Numbered from the stretch's first letter, positions 44,829-53,892 are shown. The stretch is 54,678 nucleotides of DNA from an uncultured Clostridia bacterium (GCA_945947915.1 CAMEZQ010000009.1:1-54678), one strand, 5' to 3'. Translations and numbers: made by a program. Notes: generated by a model not told the origin, from the letters alone.

Positions 44829-45377
44829 TCAGTCTTTCTTGCCGTTTGTGCCGTTTTCCGTATTGTCCATTTCGCGCTTGATGTCTTCCTTGATGCTTTC
44901 GGCCACCGCCGAGGCTTTGTCCCAGGCTTTGTTGATGTTGTCCTTTTCCAGGTCGGGCCCTCGGAAGCTATAGCTGCAGCCGCAGAACAGGCCGATGATG
45001 AGCAGAGGGAAGGTGACCCAGAAGGCGAACACCAGCGCCGCAACGAAAGCCGTGACCGGCATGGATGCGATGATCTCGTCGCGGCGGCGGATCTGCAGAT
45101 TATTGCGGTTGCCGCGGCGAATGAGGCTCTTGAGCCAGCGGACGAAGCCGTGCCAGGTGTCGCCGGCGTCTTTTTTCGCCTGTGCGGCGTCGCTGCCCTG
45201 CGGCTTGCTGCCGGCGCCGGGATCAGCTCCGGCTGGCGGTGTGATGCGCCCCTGCTTTTCCAGCAGAATCATGGCCTCCAGCAGGTCGCCGTCGGTTTCC
45301 GTCAGGATGCTTTTGGCCTCTTCGTAAGAAATGTTGGCTTTGGCGCGCAGTTTTTCTACTTTTTCCAGAAATTCCAT
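44829..45377 (-). CDS. DUF4342-containing protein with UBA-like N-terminus and membrane helix
   Basis: The 182-residue protein begins with a three-helix UBA-like segment (about 1-45; SYEEAKSILTETDGDLLEAMILLE), then a Gly/Pro/Ala linker, a basic segment (WLKSLIRRGNRNN) and one hydrophobic membrane region (about 105-132), ending in an acidic tail. DUF4342 proteins are uncharacterised. The start follows AAGGAGG. Position immediately upstream of a two-component system suggests a link to envelope sensing, which is inference. Confidence 0.82.
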   Translation of the reverse strand: MEFLEKVEKLRAKANISYEEAKSILTETDGDLLEAMILLEKQGRITPPAGADPGAGSKPQGSDAAQAKKDAGDTWHGFVRWLKSLIRRGNRNNLQIRRRDEIIASMPVTAFVAALVFAFWVTFPLLIIGLFCGCSYSFRGPDLEKDNINKAWDKASAVAESIKEDIKREMDNTENGTNGKKD

Positions 45378-45548
45378 CGTATTTCCTCCTTGAGATCTTG
45401 GTTCATTTTGCGGGGGGCGGGGCTCTTCGGATCTCCCGTTCCGTTTGTATGGCTTTAATATACGCCGGTTTGTTTAAATCCAAATGGAGGAAAGATGAAA
45501 AACAGATTAAAAGAAGCTGCATGGATTTAAAGACTTTTCCGACAAGTG

Positions 45549-45582
45549 GAAAGCGCCGCTGAAGAACTTCGGCGGCGCTTTG
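45549..45582 (-). terminator. Terminator after phosphofructokinase
   Basis: AAAGCGCCGC (45550-45559) pairs with GCGGCGCTTT (45572-45581), extended inward by GAA/TTC; the minus-strand T run is short (TTT), so it may be moderate. The rest of the 45378-45597 gap holds no gene I can see. Confidence 0.75.
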
Positions 45583-45597
45583 GCTGTATGGGGGAGA

Positions 45598-46839
45598 TCA
45601 GTCGGCCAGGATCTTTTTCAGATTGGCAAACCGGGGCAGGCCCTGTTCCCAGGCATAGGGGTTTTCACCGGCGATGAGGGGCAGGGCGTAATCAAAGAAT
45701 TCCCTGCGGATGCCGGCGCCGTCTTCGGTGATCCATTCCAGAGGGAATTTCTTCTCGGTGTTGGCCACAACAGTCAGATCCAGCAGCTCGACCTGGGGCA
45801 CATAGCCGTCGGCGGCGGGGTCGCGGCGGATGGCCACCATTTTGTCGGTAACGCCGGCTACGGCGGCGCGCACACCTTCCACACCCATGCGAACGGCTTC
45901 GTCCACATCGGTCCTGGACGCGCAGTGGGCGGCGCAGCGCTGCATGAGGGAGTATTCGATGGCACGCACCTTGGCGCCGGTGGCTTCCTTGATGCAGTTG
46001 GCCAGATAAGCGGCCGAGCCGCCCATTTGCTTGTGCCCGAAGGCATCGGCCTTGGCGTCCTTGTTGGCATATTCGGCGATAAAAACGCCGTCCTTATCCT
46101 TGATGCCTTCCGAGATGACGACGACGCAGTTGTTCTTCTCAGCATAGACCGATTTGACACGCGCAAGGAAAGAATCCAGATCGAAAGGGAGTTCAGGCAG
46201 ATAGATGAGATCGGGCGCGCAGCCGGAAACGGCAGCCAGCGCCGAAGCGGCCGTCAGCCAGCCGGCATTTCTGCCCATGGCTTCAATGACCGTGATGGCG
46301 CCGGTGTCGTAAACGGTAGCGTCACGGTAGATCTCGGCGCAGGTGGTGGCGATGTATTTGGCGGCCGAACCGAAGCCGGGGCAGTGGTCGGTGCCGTACA
46401 GGTCGTTGTCGATGGTCTTTGGAATGCCGATGACACGGCATTCGTAGCCCTGGCGCATCAGATACTTGGAGACCTTGTTGCAGGTGTCCATGGAATCGTT
46501 GCCGCCGTTATAGAAGAAATAGCGCACATCGTATTTTTTGAAGATCTCCAGAATACGCCGGTAGTCGGTGTCGTCCACATCGGGATCCTTTAGCTTGTAG
46601 CGACAGGAGCCAAGGGCCGAGGAAGGCGTGCTCTTGAGCAGCTCCAGTTCCCGGGGATCCTCCTTGCCGATGTCGTAAAGCTGATCGTTCAGCACGCCTT
46701 TGATACCGTGGGCCGCGCCCAGCACCCGGGTGATATTGGGATTTTTGAGAGCTTCGCTGAAAACGCCGTATGCGCTGGCGTTGATGACCGAGGTCGGGCC
46801 GCCCGACTGGCCGAAGATGCATGCGCCTTTAAGAGTCAT
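45598..46839 (-). CDS. Phosphofructokinase, pyrophosphate-type by sequence
   Basis: Phosphorylates fructose 6-phosphate to the 1,6-bisphosphate; sequence markers point to pyrophosphate rather than ATP as donor. The 413-residue protein has GGNDS (112-116), where the ATP-type Gly is replaced by D115, and PKTIDND (140-146) with Lys in place of the Gly of ATP enzymes. The first Asp of GGDDS is Asn here, a feature of some clostridial members. I chose ATG 46839 after CGGAGG. It is divergent from fba. Confidence 0.92.
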   Translation of the reverse strand: MTLKGACIFGQSGGPTSVINASAYGVFSEALKNPNITRVLGAAHGIKGVLNDQLYDIGKEDPRELELLKSTPSSALGSCRYKLKDPDVDDTDYRRILEIFKKYDVRYFFYNGGNDSMDTCNKVSKYLMRQGYECRVIGIPKTIDNDLYGTDHCPGFGSAAKYIATTCAEIYRDATVYDTGAITVIEAMGRNAGWLTAASALAAVSGCAPDLIYLPELPFDLDSFLARVKSVYAEKNNCVVVISEGIKDKDGVFIAEYANKDAKADAFGHKQMGGSAAYLANCIKEATGAKVRAIEYSLMQRCAAHCASRTDVDEAVRMGVEGVRAAVAGVTDKMVAIRRDPAADGYVPQVELLDLTVVANTEKKFPLEWITEDGAGIRREFFDYALPLIAGENPYAWEQGLPRFANLKKILAD

Positions 46840-46897
46840 GTAGAAAACCTCCGTTGTGATTCTCGATGCCGGATGAGATCCCGGCCTGATCGCTTTC

Positions 46898-46926
46898 AGT
46901 TTACCACATAAAGGGGTAAAAAACAA
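46898..46926 (-). promoter_or_regulatory. Phosphofructokinase promoter (tentative)
   Basis: Minus strand TTGTTT (46921-46926), 17 bases, TAAACT (46898-46903). The spacing is right but matches to both boxes are only moderate. Confidence 0.5.
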
Positions 46927-47007
46927 TGACAGAGACGGCCGGCTTGCCAAAAAGTCCGGAAAGCGCTCGGCGCGGCGGTTTTCTGACGGCCGCAGCCATT
47001 CTCTCTA

Positions 47008-47036
47008 TTGAATATTTTCCGGCAAACTGATAGAAT
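47008..47036 (+). promoter_or_regulatory. fba promoter
   Basis: TTGAAT (47008-47013), 17 bases, TAGAAT (47031-47036). Confidence 0.75.
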
Positions 47037-47068
47037 AGAAGCAACATAACATGTTTGGAGGAATCAGC

Positions 47069-48004
47069 ATGCCACTCGTAACTACGAAAGAAATGTTTGA
47101 AAAAGCCTATAAGGGCGGCTACGCCATCGGCGCTTTCAATGTCAATAATATGGAGATCATTCAGGGCATTACCGAAGCCGCCGCCGAAGAGCGTTCTCCG
47201 GTCATTCTGCAGGTGTCGGCCGGCGCCAGAAAATACGCCAAGCATAACTATCTGGTCAAGCTGGTTGAAGCGGCCCTGGCCGAGACGGATCTGCCCATCG
47301 CCCTGCATCTGGATCACGGCGAGAACTTTGAGATCTGCAAGGCCTGTGTCGACGGAGGTTTTTCGTCAGTCATGATCGACGGCTCCAAGTACAGCTTTGA
47401 GGAAAACATCGCGCTGACCCGCCAGGTGGTCGATTATGCCCACGCCCACGGTGTCGTCGTGGAAGGCGAGCTGGGCAAGCTGGCTGGCATCGAGGATGAC
47501 GTCAATGTCGCCAGCGAGGACGCTCAGTTCACCGATCCCGCCCAGGTGGAAGAATTTGTCGCCCGCACGGGCGTCGATTCGCTGGCCATCGCCATCGGCA
47601 CCAGCCATGGCGCCTACAAGTTCAAGCCCGGCCAGAAGCCCCGCCTGCGCTTTGATATTCTGGAGGAGATCCAGCGCCGCATCGAAGGCTTCCCCATCGT
47701 GCTGCACGGCGCTTCGTCGGTGCCCCAGGAGTTTGTCGCCATGGTCAACCAGTACGGCGGCCGCATGCCCGATGCCATCGGTATTCCCGAGGAAATGCTG
47801 CGCCAGGCCGCGTCCATGGCCGTCTGCAAGATCAACATCGACTCCGACCTGCGCATCTGCATGACGGCGGCTGTCCGCAAGCATCTCATCGAGCATCCCG
47901 AGCATTTCGATCCCCGCCAGTTCCTGTCGCCCGGCAGAGAGGCCATCAAGGGCATGGTCGCCCATAAGATCCGCGATGTGCTGGGTTCGTCCAATACCCT
48001 TTGA
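47069..48004 (+). CDS. fba: Class II fructose-bisphosphate aldolase
   Basis: Zinc-dependent aldolase splitting fructose 1,6-bisphosphate in glycolysis. The 311-residue protein has the metal/catalytic segments LHLDHGENFE, VEGELGKLAG, IGTSHGAYKF and LHGASSVP typical of class II enzymes. ATG 47069 follows TTGGAGG; an in-frame ATG six codons earlier lacks a binding site. Its divergent neighbour makes its substrate, so the region forms a short glycolytic module. A strong terminator ends it. Confidence 0.97.
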   Translation: MPLVTTKEMFEKAYKGGYAIGAFNVNNMEIIQGITEAAAEERSPVILQVSAGARKYAKHNYLVKLVEAALAETDLPIALHLDHGENFEICKACVDGGFSSVMIDGSKYSFEENIALTRQVVDYAHAHGVVVEGELGKLAGIEDDVNVASEDAQFTDPAQVEEFVARTGVDSLAIAIGTSHGAYKFKPGQKPRLRFDILEEIQRRIEGFPIVLHGASSVPQEFVAMVNQYGGRMPDAIGIPEEMLRQAASMAVCKINIDSDLRICMTAAVRKHLIEHPEHFDPRQFLSPGREAIKGMVAHKIRDVLGSSNTL

Positions 48005-48041
48005 TCGCGGGCATAACGGCAGATTCTGATATAAATAGCAC

Positions 48042-48077
48042 AAGCGGCGTCCGTATAAAAACGGACGCCGCTTTTTT
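48042..48077 (+). terminator. Terminator after fba
   Basis: AAGCGGCGTCCGT (48042-48054) pairs perfectly with ACGGACGCCGCTT (48061-48073) and is followed by TTTT. Confidence 0.95.
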
Positions 48078-48105
48078 GCAGCAATTTGGCAGGGATCCAG
48101 CGGAT

Positions 48106-49677
48106 TTACCGGCGGATCCAGCGCAGGTCAAGGCAGCGGGAGGTGTCCATCCGGAAGCCCTCCGCCGTGCCGTCTTTGCCGCGGAGGAAATGCAGGTTGG
48201 CCGTCAGTTCATCGGGCAGCGTACAGACATAATGGTCGCCCGGTGTATCCTCGATGGCCAGCAGCGGCAGGCGGCCGTAGCGGAAGTGGCGCAGCCATAT
48301 GCGGCCATCCTGCTCGGTGATCCACAGCGGCATTTCCAGATCGTCGCTCCAGTAGCGGCCGATCAGATCGCGGCGGCCGTCGGCGGCGGCCGGCACGACC
48401 TTCTGCATGGGGGTCATGCGGCCGGGAAGGCCCGAAAGCAGGCCGTCCTGGGTAAAGCAAATGATCTGGTCGAGATATCCTGCTTTCCAGCTGCCGTCGC
48501 CGGCGGGGGTGAGCGGCACGGGGCCGTGGGGCTGCGCCATCGCCCAGCCTGTGGGGCCGCAGGGCAGGATCTCCGCAAAGCCTTCGCCTTCCAGACCGGT
48601 GAAAGCATATGTACCGGCGGCAGGCGGCAGGCATTGGGGCATGGCCGGGCAGGGATCGGCAGGCAGATCCAGCACCAGATCGGCAATGCGCAGCGCCGCC
48701 GGGCCCAGCGGCGTATTGGCCGTATTGGTCACCAGCGCGATGCGGAGGGCATCGTCGGGGAAAGAATAGACCTGAGCGCGGAAGGCGGCGTCCGAACCGC
48801 TGTGCTGCAGATAGCGGTGTCCCTTGTATGTGCCGCAGAACAGGCCGCCGGCATAGCCGCTGACCGTGCCGTCGGTCAGCGTGGGAGGCGTCGTCATGCG
48901 GGCGACGGTTTCCGGCGTGCAGATGACGGGCGCGTCGTAATGGGCCAGCAGGCGCAGCAGGTCCCGGGCCGTCGTATTCATGGACGTGGCGCCCCATGTG
49001 GCAAAGTTGAGGGGACTGGGGACAAAATGACCTGTGCCGTCATCGGTGTAGGATACGGCAATGCCGGGGACGGTATCCCAGAAGCCCTGCCGGATAAAAG
49101 TATGTTCCATGCCCAGAGGCTGAAAGATCTGCTCCTTGGCAAACTCGGGCAGGCTCTGGCCGGAAACCCGGCGCACGACCTCGGCCAGCAGGGTAAAGCC
49201 CGAGTTGCTGTACAGATAGTGAGAGCCGGGGGCGAAATTGAGGGTCTTCTGGGGCCGCAGGGTCTCCAGCACATCGTCCATCGTGATGGTGTCGATATAG
49301 CGGATACCACGCAGGGTCATCAGCTCCCACTGGTCGCGGATGCCGCTGTTGTTGTTCATCAGATTGCGCAGAGTGACCGGCTCGCGGAAGGAGACAAGGT
49401 CGGGCAGATAGCAGCGGATATCGTCGTCGATATCCAGCTTTCCGGCTTCGGCCAGCAGCAGCAGGCTGAGGACGGTCACCTGTTTGGACACCGATGCCAC
49501 ATGGAAGCGGGTGTCCTCCGTGACGGGCACCCGGTATTCCAGATTGGCCAGCCCGAAGCAGCGGCTGCAGATCAGCCTGCCCCGGTATTCCACGGCCACC
49601 TGGCCGCCCGGTGTGTCGGCATGGTCCCAGCGGGAAAAGATATCGCCGATCTGTTTGTTCAAGTCCATTTGATCCAT
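48106..49677 (-). CDS. Serine hydrolase, beta-lactamase/penicillin-binding fold
   Basis: A 523-residue enzyme of the class C beta-lactamase/DD-peptidase family. It has SxxK (S62-V-S-K65) with catalytic Ser62, the YSN motif (in LYSNSGF) and the HSG triad segment (in LQHSGSD), followed by a long C-terminal beta-rich domain (about 340-523). No signal peptide is apparent, so it is probably cytoplasmic and may act as an esterase or peptidase rather than a true beta-lactamase. ATG 49677 follows GAAGGGAG. Confidence 0.9.
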   Translation of the reverse strand: MDQMDLNKQIGDIFSRWDHADTPGGQVAVEYRGRLICSRCFGLANLEYRVPVTEDTRFHVASVSKQVTVLSLLLLAEAGKLDIDDDIRCYLPDLVSFREPVTLRNLMNNNSGIRDQWELMTLRGIRYIDTITMDDVLETLRPQKTLNFAPGSHYLYSNSGFTLLAEVVRRVSGQSLPEFAKEQIFQPLGMEHTFIRQGFWDTVPGIAVSYTDDGTGHFVPSPLNFATWGATSMNTTARDLLRLLAHYDAPVICTPETVARMTTPPTLTDGTVSGYAGGLFCGTYKGHRYLQHSGSDAAFRAQVYSFPDDALRIALVTNTANTPLGPAALRIADLVLDLPADPCPAMPQCLPPAAGTYAFTGLEGEGFAEILPCGPTGWAMAQPHGPVPLTPAGDGSWKAGYLDQIICFTQDGLLSGLPGRMTPMQKVVPAAADGRRDLIGRYWSDDLEMPLWITEQDGRIWLRHFRYGRLPLLAIEDTPGDHYVCTLPDELTANLHFLRGKDGTAEGFRMDTSRCLDLRWIRR

Positions 49678-49722
49678 AATATAACTCCCTTCTCAAAATC
49701 TGCCGCGGCGGCTTCTGCTTTG

Positions 49723-49751
49723 ACCATAGCACAGATACGCGGGTACTGCAA
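49723..49751 (-). promoter_or_regulatory. Serine hydrolase promoter (tentative)
   Basis: Minus strand TTGCAG (49746-49751), 17 bases, TATGGT (49723-49728). Confidence 0.6.
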
Positions 49752-49880
49752 GGTCTTTGACCGTTTTCCTGCGTTGGACGCTGTTTAAAACTGCCGCGGT
49801 CAACGGTTTTTTTCTTTGAATACCATGAAATGATCTGCCGGAACATGCGCCGGCGGGGCAAACTATGGATCGAAGGGAGT

Positions 49881-50915
49881 GTGAAGATCATCAAAAAACA
49901 AAATTGGAAAAAGACGCTGGCCCGAGCGGGCATCGTGCTTTTTTGTTTGGCATTAGTTTTTCCGTTTTTTACGGGAAATATCAATGCCGGTGAAAAAAAG
50001 CTGATCCCGCTGGGCCGGACGACGGGGATCAAGATGTTTTCGGGCGGTGCGATGGTGGTCGGCTTTGCTTCGGCTGAATTGACCGGCGGCCGGTCGCCGG
50101 CCGAACGGAACGGCTTGTGCATCGGCGACGTGATCACGGCCGTGGACGGGCAGGCGGTGGAATGCAACGAGCAGCTTTCGGCCCGGCTGGCAGAACTGGA
50201 TCTCAATTCCACGGTGCTGACCGTCCGAAGGGGCGGAGACACGCTGGAGGTGCAGGTCGATGGCCTGCTGGACGGCGAAAACAGCTATAAGCTGGGCGCA
50301 TGGGTCCGCGACAGCATGGCCGGCATCGGCACCGTCACCTATGTCGATCCGGAGACCGGCGATTTCGGCGCTCTGGGCCACGGGATCTGCGACATTGATA
50401 CCGGCGTCCTCATGCCTTTTGACAACGGAAGCATCATGGGGTCGGAAGTGATCGGCGTCTGCCGCGGCGCCGTCGGCGCGCCCGGCCAGCTGACCGGCGC
50501 GTTTGACCTGCGGCAGGACAACGGCGTACTGTATAAGAACACGCAGCAGGGTATCTTCGGCCGCATCACCGATCCGGCCGTCTATGCCGACCGCAAGGCC
50601 TATCCCGTAGCCGATGTCGATGATGTCCGCTGCGGCCGCGTGCAGATCCTGTCCAATGTCGACGGCTGTACCGTGGAAAGCTTTGATGCCCGGATCACCC
50701 GGATCCTGGAGGATGACGGTTCGTCGAAAAACTTCATGATCGAGATCACCGACGACGACCTGCTGGAGCAGACCGGCGGCATCGTGCAGGGCATGAGCGG
50801 CAGCCCGATCATTCAGGACGGCAAGATGGTGGGCGCTGTCACCCATGTTCTCATCAACGACCCGGAAAAGGGCTACGGCATTTTTATTGAAAACATGCTG
50901 GATGCGGCAGGATAG
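49881..50915 (+). CDS. spoIVB: SpoIVB sporulation signalling peptidase (S55 family)
   Basis: In Bacillus, SpoIVB is secreted from the forespore and cleaves SpoIVFA to release sigma-K activation. The 344-residue protein has a membrane/secretion helix (about 12-31), a PDZ domain (about 60-125; GDVITAVDGQAV), and the S55 peptidase motifs GHGI (catalytic His) and GMSGSPIIQDGK (catalytic Ser) with VTHVLINDPEKGYGIF. The start is unclear: GTG 49881 fits the usual short N-terminus but its GAAGGGAG is only one base away, and in-frame ATGs at 49845 and 49830 lack binding sites. Its usual neighbour spo0A is absent. Confidence 0.9.
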   Translation: MKIIKKQNWKKTLARAGIVLFCLALVFPFFTGNINAGEKKLIPLGRTTGIKMFSGGAMVVGFASAELTGGRSPAERNGLCIGDVITAVDGQAVECNEQLSARLAELDLNSTVLTVRRGGDTLEVQVDGLLDGENSYKLGAWVRDSMAGIGTVTYVDPETGDFGALGHGICDIDTGVLMPFDNGSIMGSEVIGVCRGAVGAPGQLTGAFDLRQDNGVLYKNTQQGIFGRITDPAVYADRKAYPVADVDDVRCGRVQILSNVDGCTVESFDARITRILEDDGSSKNFMIEITDDDLLEQTGGIVQGMSGSPIIQDGKMVGAVTHVLINDPEKGYGIFIENMLDAAG

Positions 50916-50964
50916 CATTTGCGGTATGCGCTGAAGTGTAAATTCAGGCGCGGCTTTCGCAGGA

Positions 50965-51005
50965 AGACGGGCGGTGGAGTATTTTCCCCACCGCCTGTCT
51001 TTTTA
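50965..51005 (+). terminator. Terminator after spoIVB
   Basis: AGACGGGCGGTGG and CCACCGCCTGTCT pair with one G-T pair, followed by TTTTT. Confidence 0.9.
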
Positions 51006-51048
51006 AAGAAACCTTAAAGCGTAAAAAAGCTTATACAGCATTCGCCGG

Positions 51049-51077
51049 TAGACCTGCGGGCACATTGGTGCTATAGT
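51049..51077 (+). promoter_or_regulatory. Promoter of the PHP hydrolase gene
   Basis: TAGACC (51049-51054), 17 bases, TATAGT (51072-51077) with a TG extension. The spoIVB terminator lies just upstream. Confidence 0.7.
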
Positions 51078-51134
51078 AATAATATAAGCATTACAGCAGA
51101 ATATGGCTGCACAAAAGGGAAAAGGAGTGAGAAA

Positions 51135-51995
51135 ATGGCCTGTGACCTGCACACACATTCTGTTTTTTCCGACGGTACATATACGCCGGAGCAGTTGATC
51201 GCTGCCGCGGAACGCGGCGGTTTGACGGCGGTGGCGCTCTGCGACCACAACACGGTGAAGGGCCTGCCCGTATTCATGCAGGCGGCCGAACAGGCCCGTC
51301 TTGATCCCGTGCCGGGAGTGGAACTTTCGGTCGAATACGGTGACGGTGAACTGCATCTGCTGGCGCTCTTTCTCAAAGAGGCCGATTATCCGGCGGCCGA
51401 GGAACTGCTGGGCCGATACCAGACACGCAAGGAGGAAAGCAACCGCCGGCTGGTGGCCCGGCTGCAGGCGCTGGGGTATCCCGTTGATTACCGGCGCATC
51501 CGGGCCGCTTCCCCGCAGGGCGTGATCAACCGCGCGCACATCGCGGCCGAGCTGACCCGGTTGGGCTGTACGGCTTCTATCGAAGCGGCCTTCCGGGATC
51601 TTCTGGCGCCGGAAAAGGGAATATATGAGCCGCCGCGGCGGACCGATGTCTTTGAGGCGATTGCCTGGATCCGGTCGGTAGGGGCGGTGGCCGTGCTGGC
51701 CCATCCGCTGCTCAATCTGACGCCGGAAGGGCTGGAAGCTTTTCTGGAACGGGCCGTGCCCCGCGGATTGGACGGAATGGAAACGGTCTATTCCACCTAC
51801 AGCGCCGATGAAGCGGCCCTGGCGGCAAAGCTGGCCGCGCGTTTTGGTCTTTTACCCAGCGGCGGCAGCGATTTTCACGGCGGCAATAAACCCGATATTC
51901 AACTGGGGACCGGCAGGGGAGATCTGCATGTGCCCGATGTGTTTTACCTCCGGCTGCGGGAGCTGGCGGCAAAGCGGCGGCCGTTGTCATTTTAA
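51135..51995 (+). CDS. PHP-domain phosphoesterase (RNase AM/YciV-like)
   Basis: Metal-dependent phosphoesterase; related enzymes remove 5' nucleotides from RNA or hydrolyse 3',5'-bisphosphonucleotides. The 286-residue protein has the metal ligands HTH (H6, H8), D13, the CDHN motif (D37, H38), GVELSV, HLLAL, AHPLL and GSDFHG, in the order expected for a PHP domain, with the helical insert near residues 90-150 typical of the YciV subgroup. ATG follows AAAGGAG. A methyltransferase gene follows 21 bases later. Confidence 0.92.
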   Translation: MACDLHTHSVFSDGTYTPEQLIAAAERGGLTAVALCDHNTVKGLPVFMQAAEQARLDPVPGVELSVEYGDGELHLLALFLKEADYPAAEELLGRYQTRKEESNRRLVARLQALGYPVDYRRIRAASPQGVINRAHIAAELTRLGCTASIEAAFRDLLAPEKGIYEPPRRTDVFEAIAWIRSVGAVAVLAHPLLNLTPEGLEAFLERAVPRGLDGMETVYSTYSADEAALAAKLAARFGLLPSGGSDFHGGNKPDIQLGTGRGDLHVPDVFYLRLRELAAKRRPLSF

Positions 51996-52016
51996 ACCTT
52001 GGGAGGAAATAAAGAA

Positions 52017-52607
52017 ATGACCGAGCGTGCGTGGGAGGAAAAACTGAAGATCCGCACAGCCGGCCGGGAAGACGCGCACGCGGACGCCCTGCATTATCCC
52101 TACGAGCCGACGCCCTACGACGTATTGGAACGGCTGGGCAAAAGCCGGTATCTGACCAGAAAGAGCCGGCTGGTGGATTACGGATGCGGCAAAGGTCGCG
52201 TGGGATTCTATCTGCGGCAGACGGTGGGCTGCACCGTGACCGGCATCGAATACGACCGCAGGCTCTGGCAGGCGGCTTTGGATAATCTGGCCCGCAGCGG
52301 CGCCCACGGCGTGCGCTTCGTCTGCACGGCGGCGGAACGCTATATCGTGGATTCGGACGACTGTTTTTACTTTTTCAATCCCTTTTCCGTCGAGATCCTG
52401 CGGGCGGTCATGGGGCAGATCCTGGAAAGCTATTATGCGCAGCCCCGGCAGATGCGGCTCTTTTTTTATTATCCCAGCGGCGATTATCTGGCATGGCTTC
52501 TGTCGCAGGATATTCTGACTCTGACGGACGAGATCGACTGCCGGGACCTGTTTTCTGGGGAAAACCCCCGGGAAAAGATCCTGGTTTTTGAACTGCCCGG
52601 GTCGTGA
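52017..52607 (+). CDS. Class I SAM-dependent methyltransferase
   Basis: A 196-residue methyltransferase whose substrate cannot be read. It has motif I VDYGCGKGRVGFYL (about 54-67), the acidic motif II residue in GIEYD, and a post-motif FYFFNPFS segment in the place where N-methyltransferases carry NPP[Y/F]. The gene follows the PHP hydrolase after 21 bases with GGGAGG before ATG 52017 (an earlier in-frame ATG is poorer), so they are likely co-transcribed. It ends at a terminator. Confidence 0.85.
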   Translation: MTERAWEEKLKIRTAGREDAHADALHYPYEPTPYDVLERLGKSRYLTRKSRLVDYGCGKGRVGFYLRQTVGCTVTGIEYDRRLWQAALDNLARSGAHGVRFVCTAAERYIVDSDDCFYFFNPFSVEILRAVMGQILESYYAQPRQMRLFFYYPSGDYLAWLLSQDILTLTDEIDCRDLFSGENPREKILVFELPGS

Positions 52608-52625
52608 TGCATATCTGAACAGGGG

Positions 52626-52668
52626 AACACCGGCGTATTCACAGATCGTGCAGCGCCGGTGTTTTTTG
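52626..52668 (+). terminator. Terminator after the methyltransferase
   Basis: AACACCGGCG (52626-52635) pairs with CGCCGGTGTT (52654-52663) over a 18-base loop and is followed by TTTTT. The rest of the gap to 52857 is AT-rich and holds the next promoter. Confidence 0.88.
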
Positions 52669-52769
52669 TTTATACATTTGTTTATACAATGGAGAGTGCT
52701 TCTGAAATCAATGAATTTGGGCAAAAGCCATGTCTTTACATGATTTATCTCGTCTTTTGTGGGAAAATA

Positions 52770-52778
52770 TGATATACT
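52770..52778 (+). promoter_or_regulatory. Extended -10 promoter of the ATPase pair (tentative)
   Basis: TGATATACT gives an extended -10 element 80 bases before the ATPase start. The -35 region is poor (TCGTCT at 17-base spacing). Confidence 0.5.
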
Positions 52779-52857
52779 GAACCCATATCAATACCAGCCT
52801 GCACCGTCATGTGCAGCAAAGCAAAACTGCGATCCAAACGAAAGTGAGGCATAAACG

Positions 52858-53892
52858 ATGGCATTCAGAATTCAAGCCCTTGAACTGGAAAACTTCGGGA
52901 ATATTTCGTCGTTTCAGTGTTCCGATTTTTCTAACATCAACCTCATCATTGGCGAAAATGCAACGGGCAAAACCTTTTTGTTAAAGGCAATGTACTCTGC
53001 CATCCGCTCGATGGAGGAGTATAAACGCGGCGATGACGTGCGCTCTATGAGTGAGATCCTGCCGGAAAAGCTGCGCTGGACATTCCAGGTCGATAAGCTG
53101 GGAGATATTGTAAACCGGTCTGCAAGCGAATCTTTGCGCTTTAAAATAGAAACGGACCATGAGCAGAACTGCATGGAATACCAGTTTTCCCAAAGCGCCA
53201 ATACAAAGGTTGGAAACGTCACCGCGCCGAAGGCTCAAAAAGAGGGCAATTCGGTGTTTATTCCGGCCAAAGAAGTGCTTTCGCTGTTTTCGGTCATTCT
53301 GAAGTCGCGTGAGGTCGATAAGTCTTTCGGCTTCGATGACACCTACTACGATCTGGTAAAGGCCTTGCAGATCGCCCCTACCAAGGGGAAAAACTTCACG
53401 GCGTTCTCGAAGGCCCGAAAAGAATTGAGCACGGTGATCAACGGCAAAGTGGATTATGATAACCATAGCGGAAAATGGTTTTACAAAAATGAATCGGGGC
53501 AGAAATTTTCCATTGGCGCAACGGCAGAAGGCGTCAAGAAGATTTCGATTATGGACCGTTTGCTGGGCAATGCCTATGTAAATAAAGACTCGGTATTGTT
53601 TATAGACGAATTGGAGTCTGCCCTCCATCCCGATGCCATCTGCGACTTTCTTGATATGATCTCTTATATTTCTCACGAGATGGGCATCCAGGTGTTTATT
53701 TCCACCCACTCCTATTTTGTCATCAAGAAACTGTTCTTAATTGCGCTGAAGCATCCCGGAGAAGTGACCTGCATCTCTCTTGCCAAAGGCAAAGAGCCAC
53801 AGATCTGCAATCTCAGCGATGGAATGCCGGAAAACTCGATCATTCAGGCGTCTATCGATCTTTATAAGCAAGAAATTACAGAGGTGCTGTGA
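52858..53892 (+). CDS. AAA (ABC-type) ATPase of a two-gene defence-like cassette
   Basis: A 344-residue P-loop ATPase of the AAA_15/AAA_21 group, often found with effector nucleases in bacterial defence systems. It starts FRIQALELENFGNIS, has Walker A GENATGKT (32-39), a coiled middle (about 60-200), a signature-like SIGATAEGVKKI segment, Walker B LFIDELE (247-253, D250 and E251) with H257, and the switch His in FISTHSYF (H284). The Shine-Dalgarno before ATG is AAGTGAGG. Base composition is clearly more AT-rich than in the preceding genes, suggesting horizontal origin. It overlaps the next gene by one base. Confidence 0.9.
   Translation: MAFRIQALELENFGNISSFQCSDFSNINLIIGENATGKTFLLKAMYSAIRSMEEYKRGDDVRSMSEILPEKLRWTFQVDKLGDIVNRSASESLRFKIETDHEQNCMEYQFSQSANTKVGNVTAPKAQKEGNSVFIPAKEVLSLFSVILKSREVDKSFGFDDTYYDLVKALQIAPTKGKNFTAFSKARKELSTVINGKVDYDNHSGKWFYKNESGQKFSIGATAEGVKKISIMDRLLGNAYVNKDSVLFIDELESALHPDAICDFLDMISYISHEMGIQVFISTHSYFVIKKLFLIALKHPGEVTCISLAKGKEPQICNLSDGMPENSIIQASIDLYKQEITEVL

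Noticed and set aside
48106-49677. True beta-lactamase
   Set aside because: SxxK, YSN and HSG are present but there is no export signal and the long C-terminal domain fits esterase/peptidase relatives.
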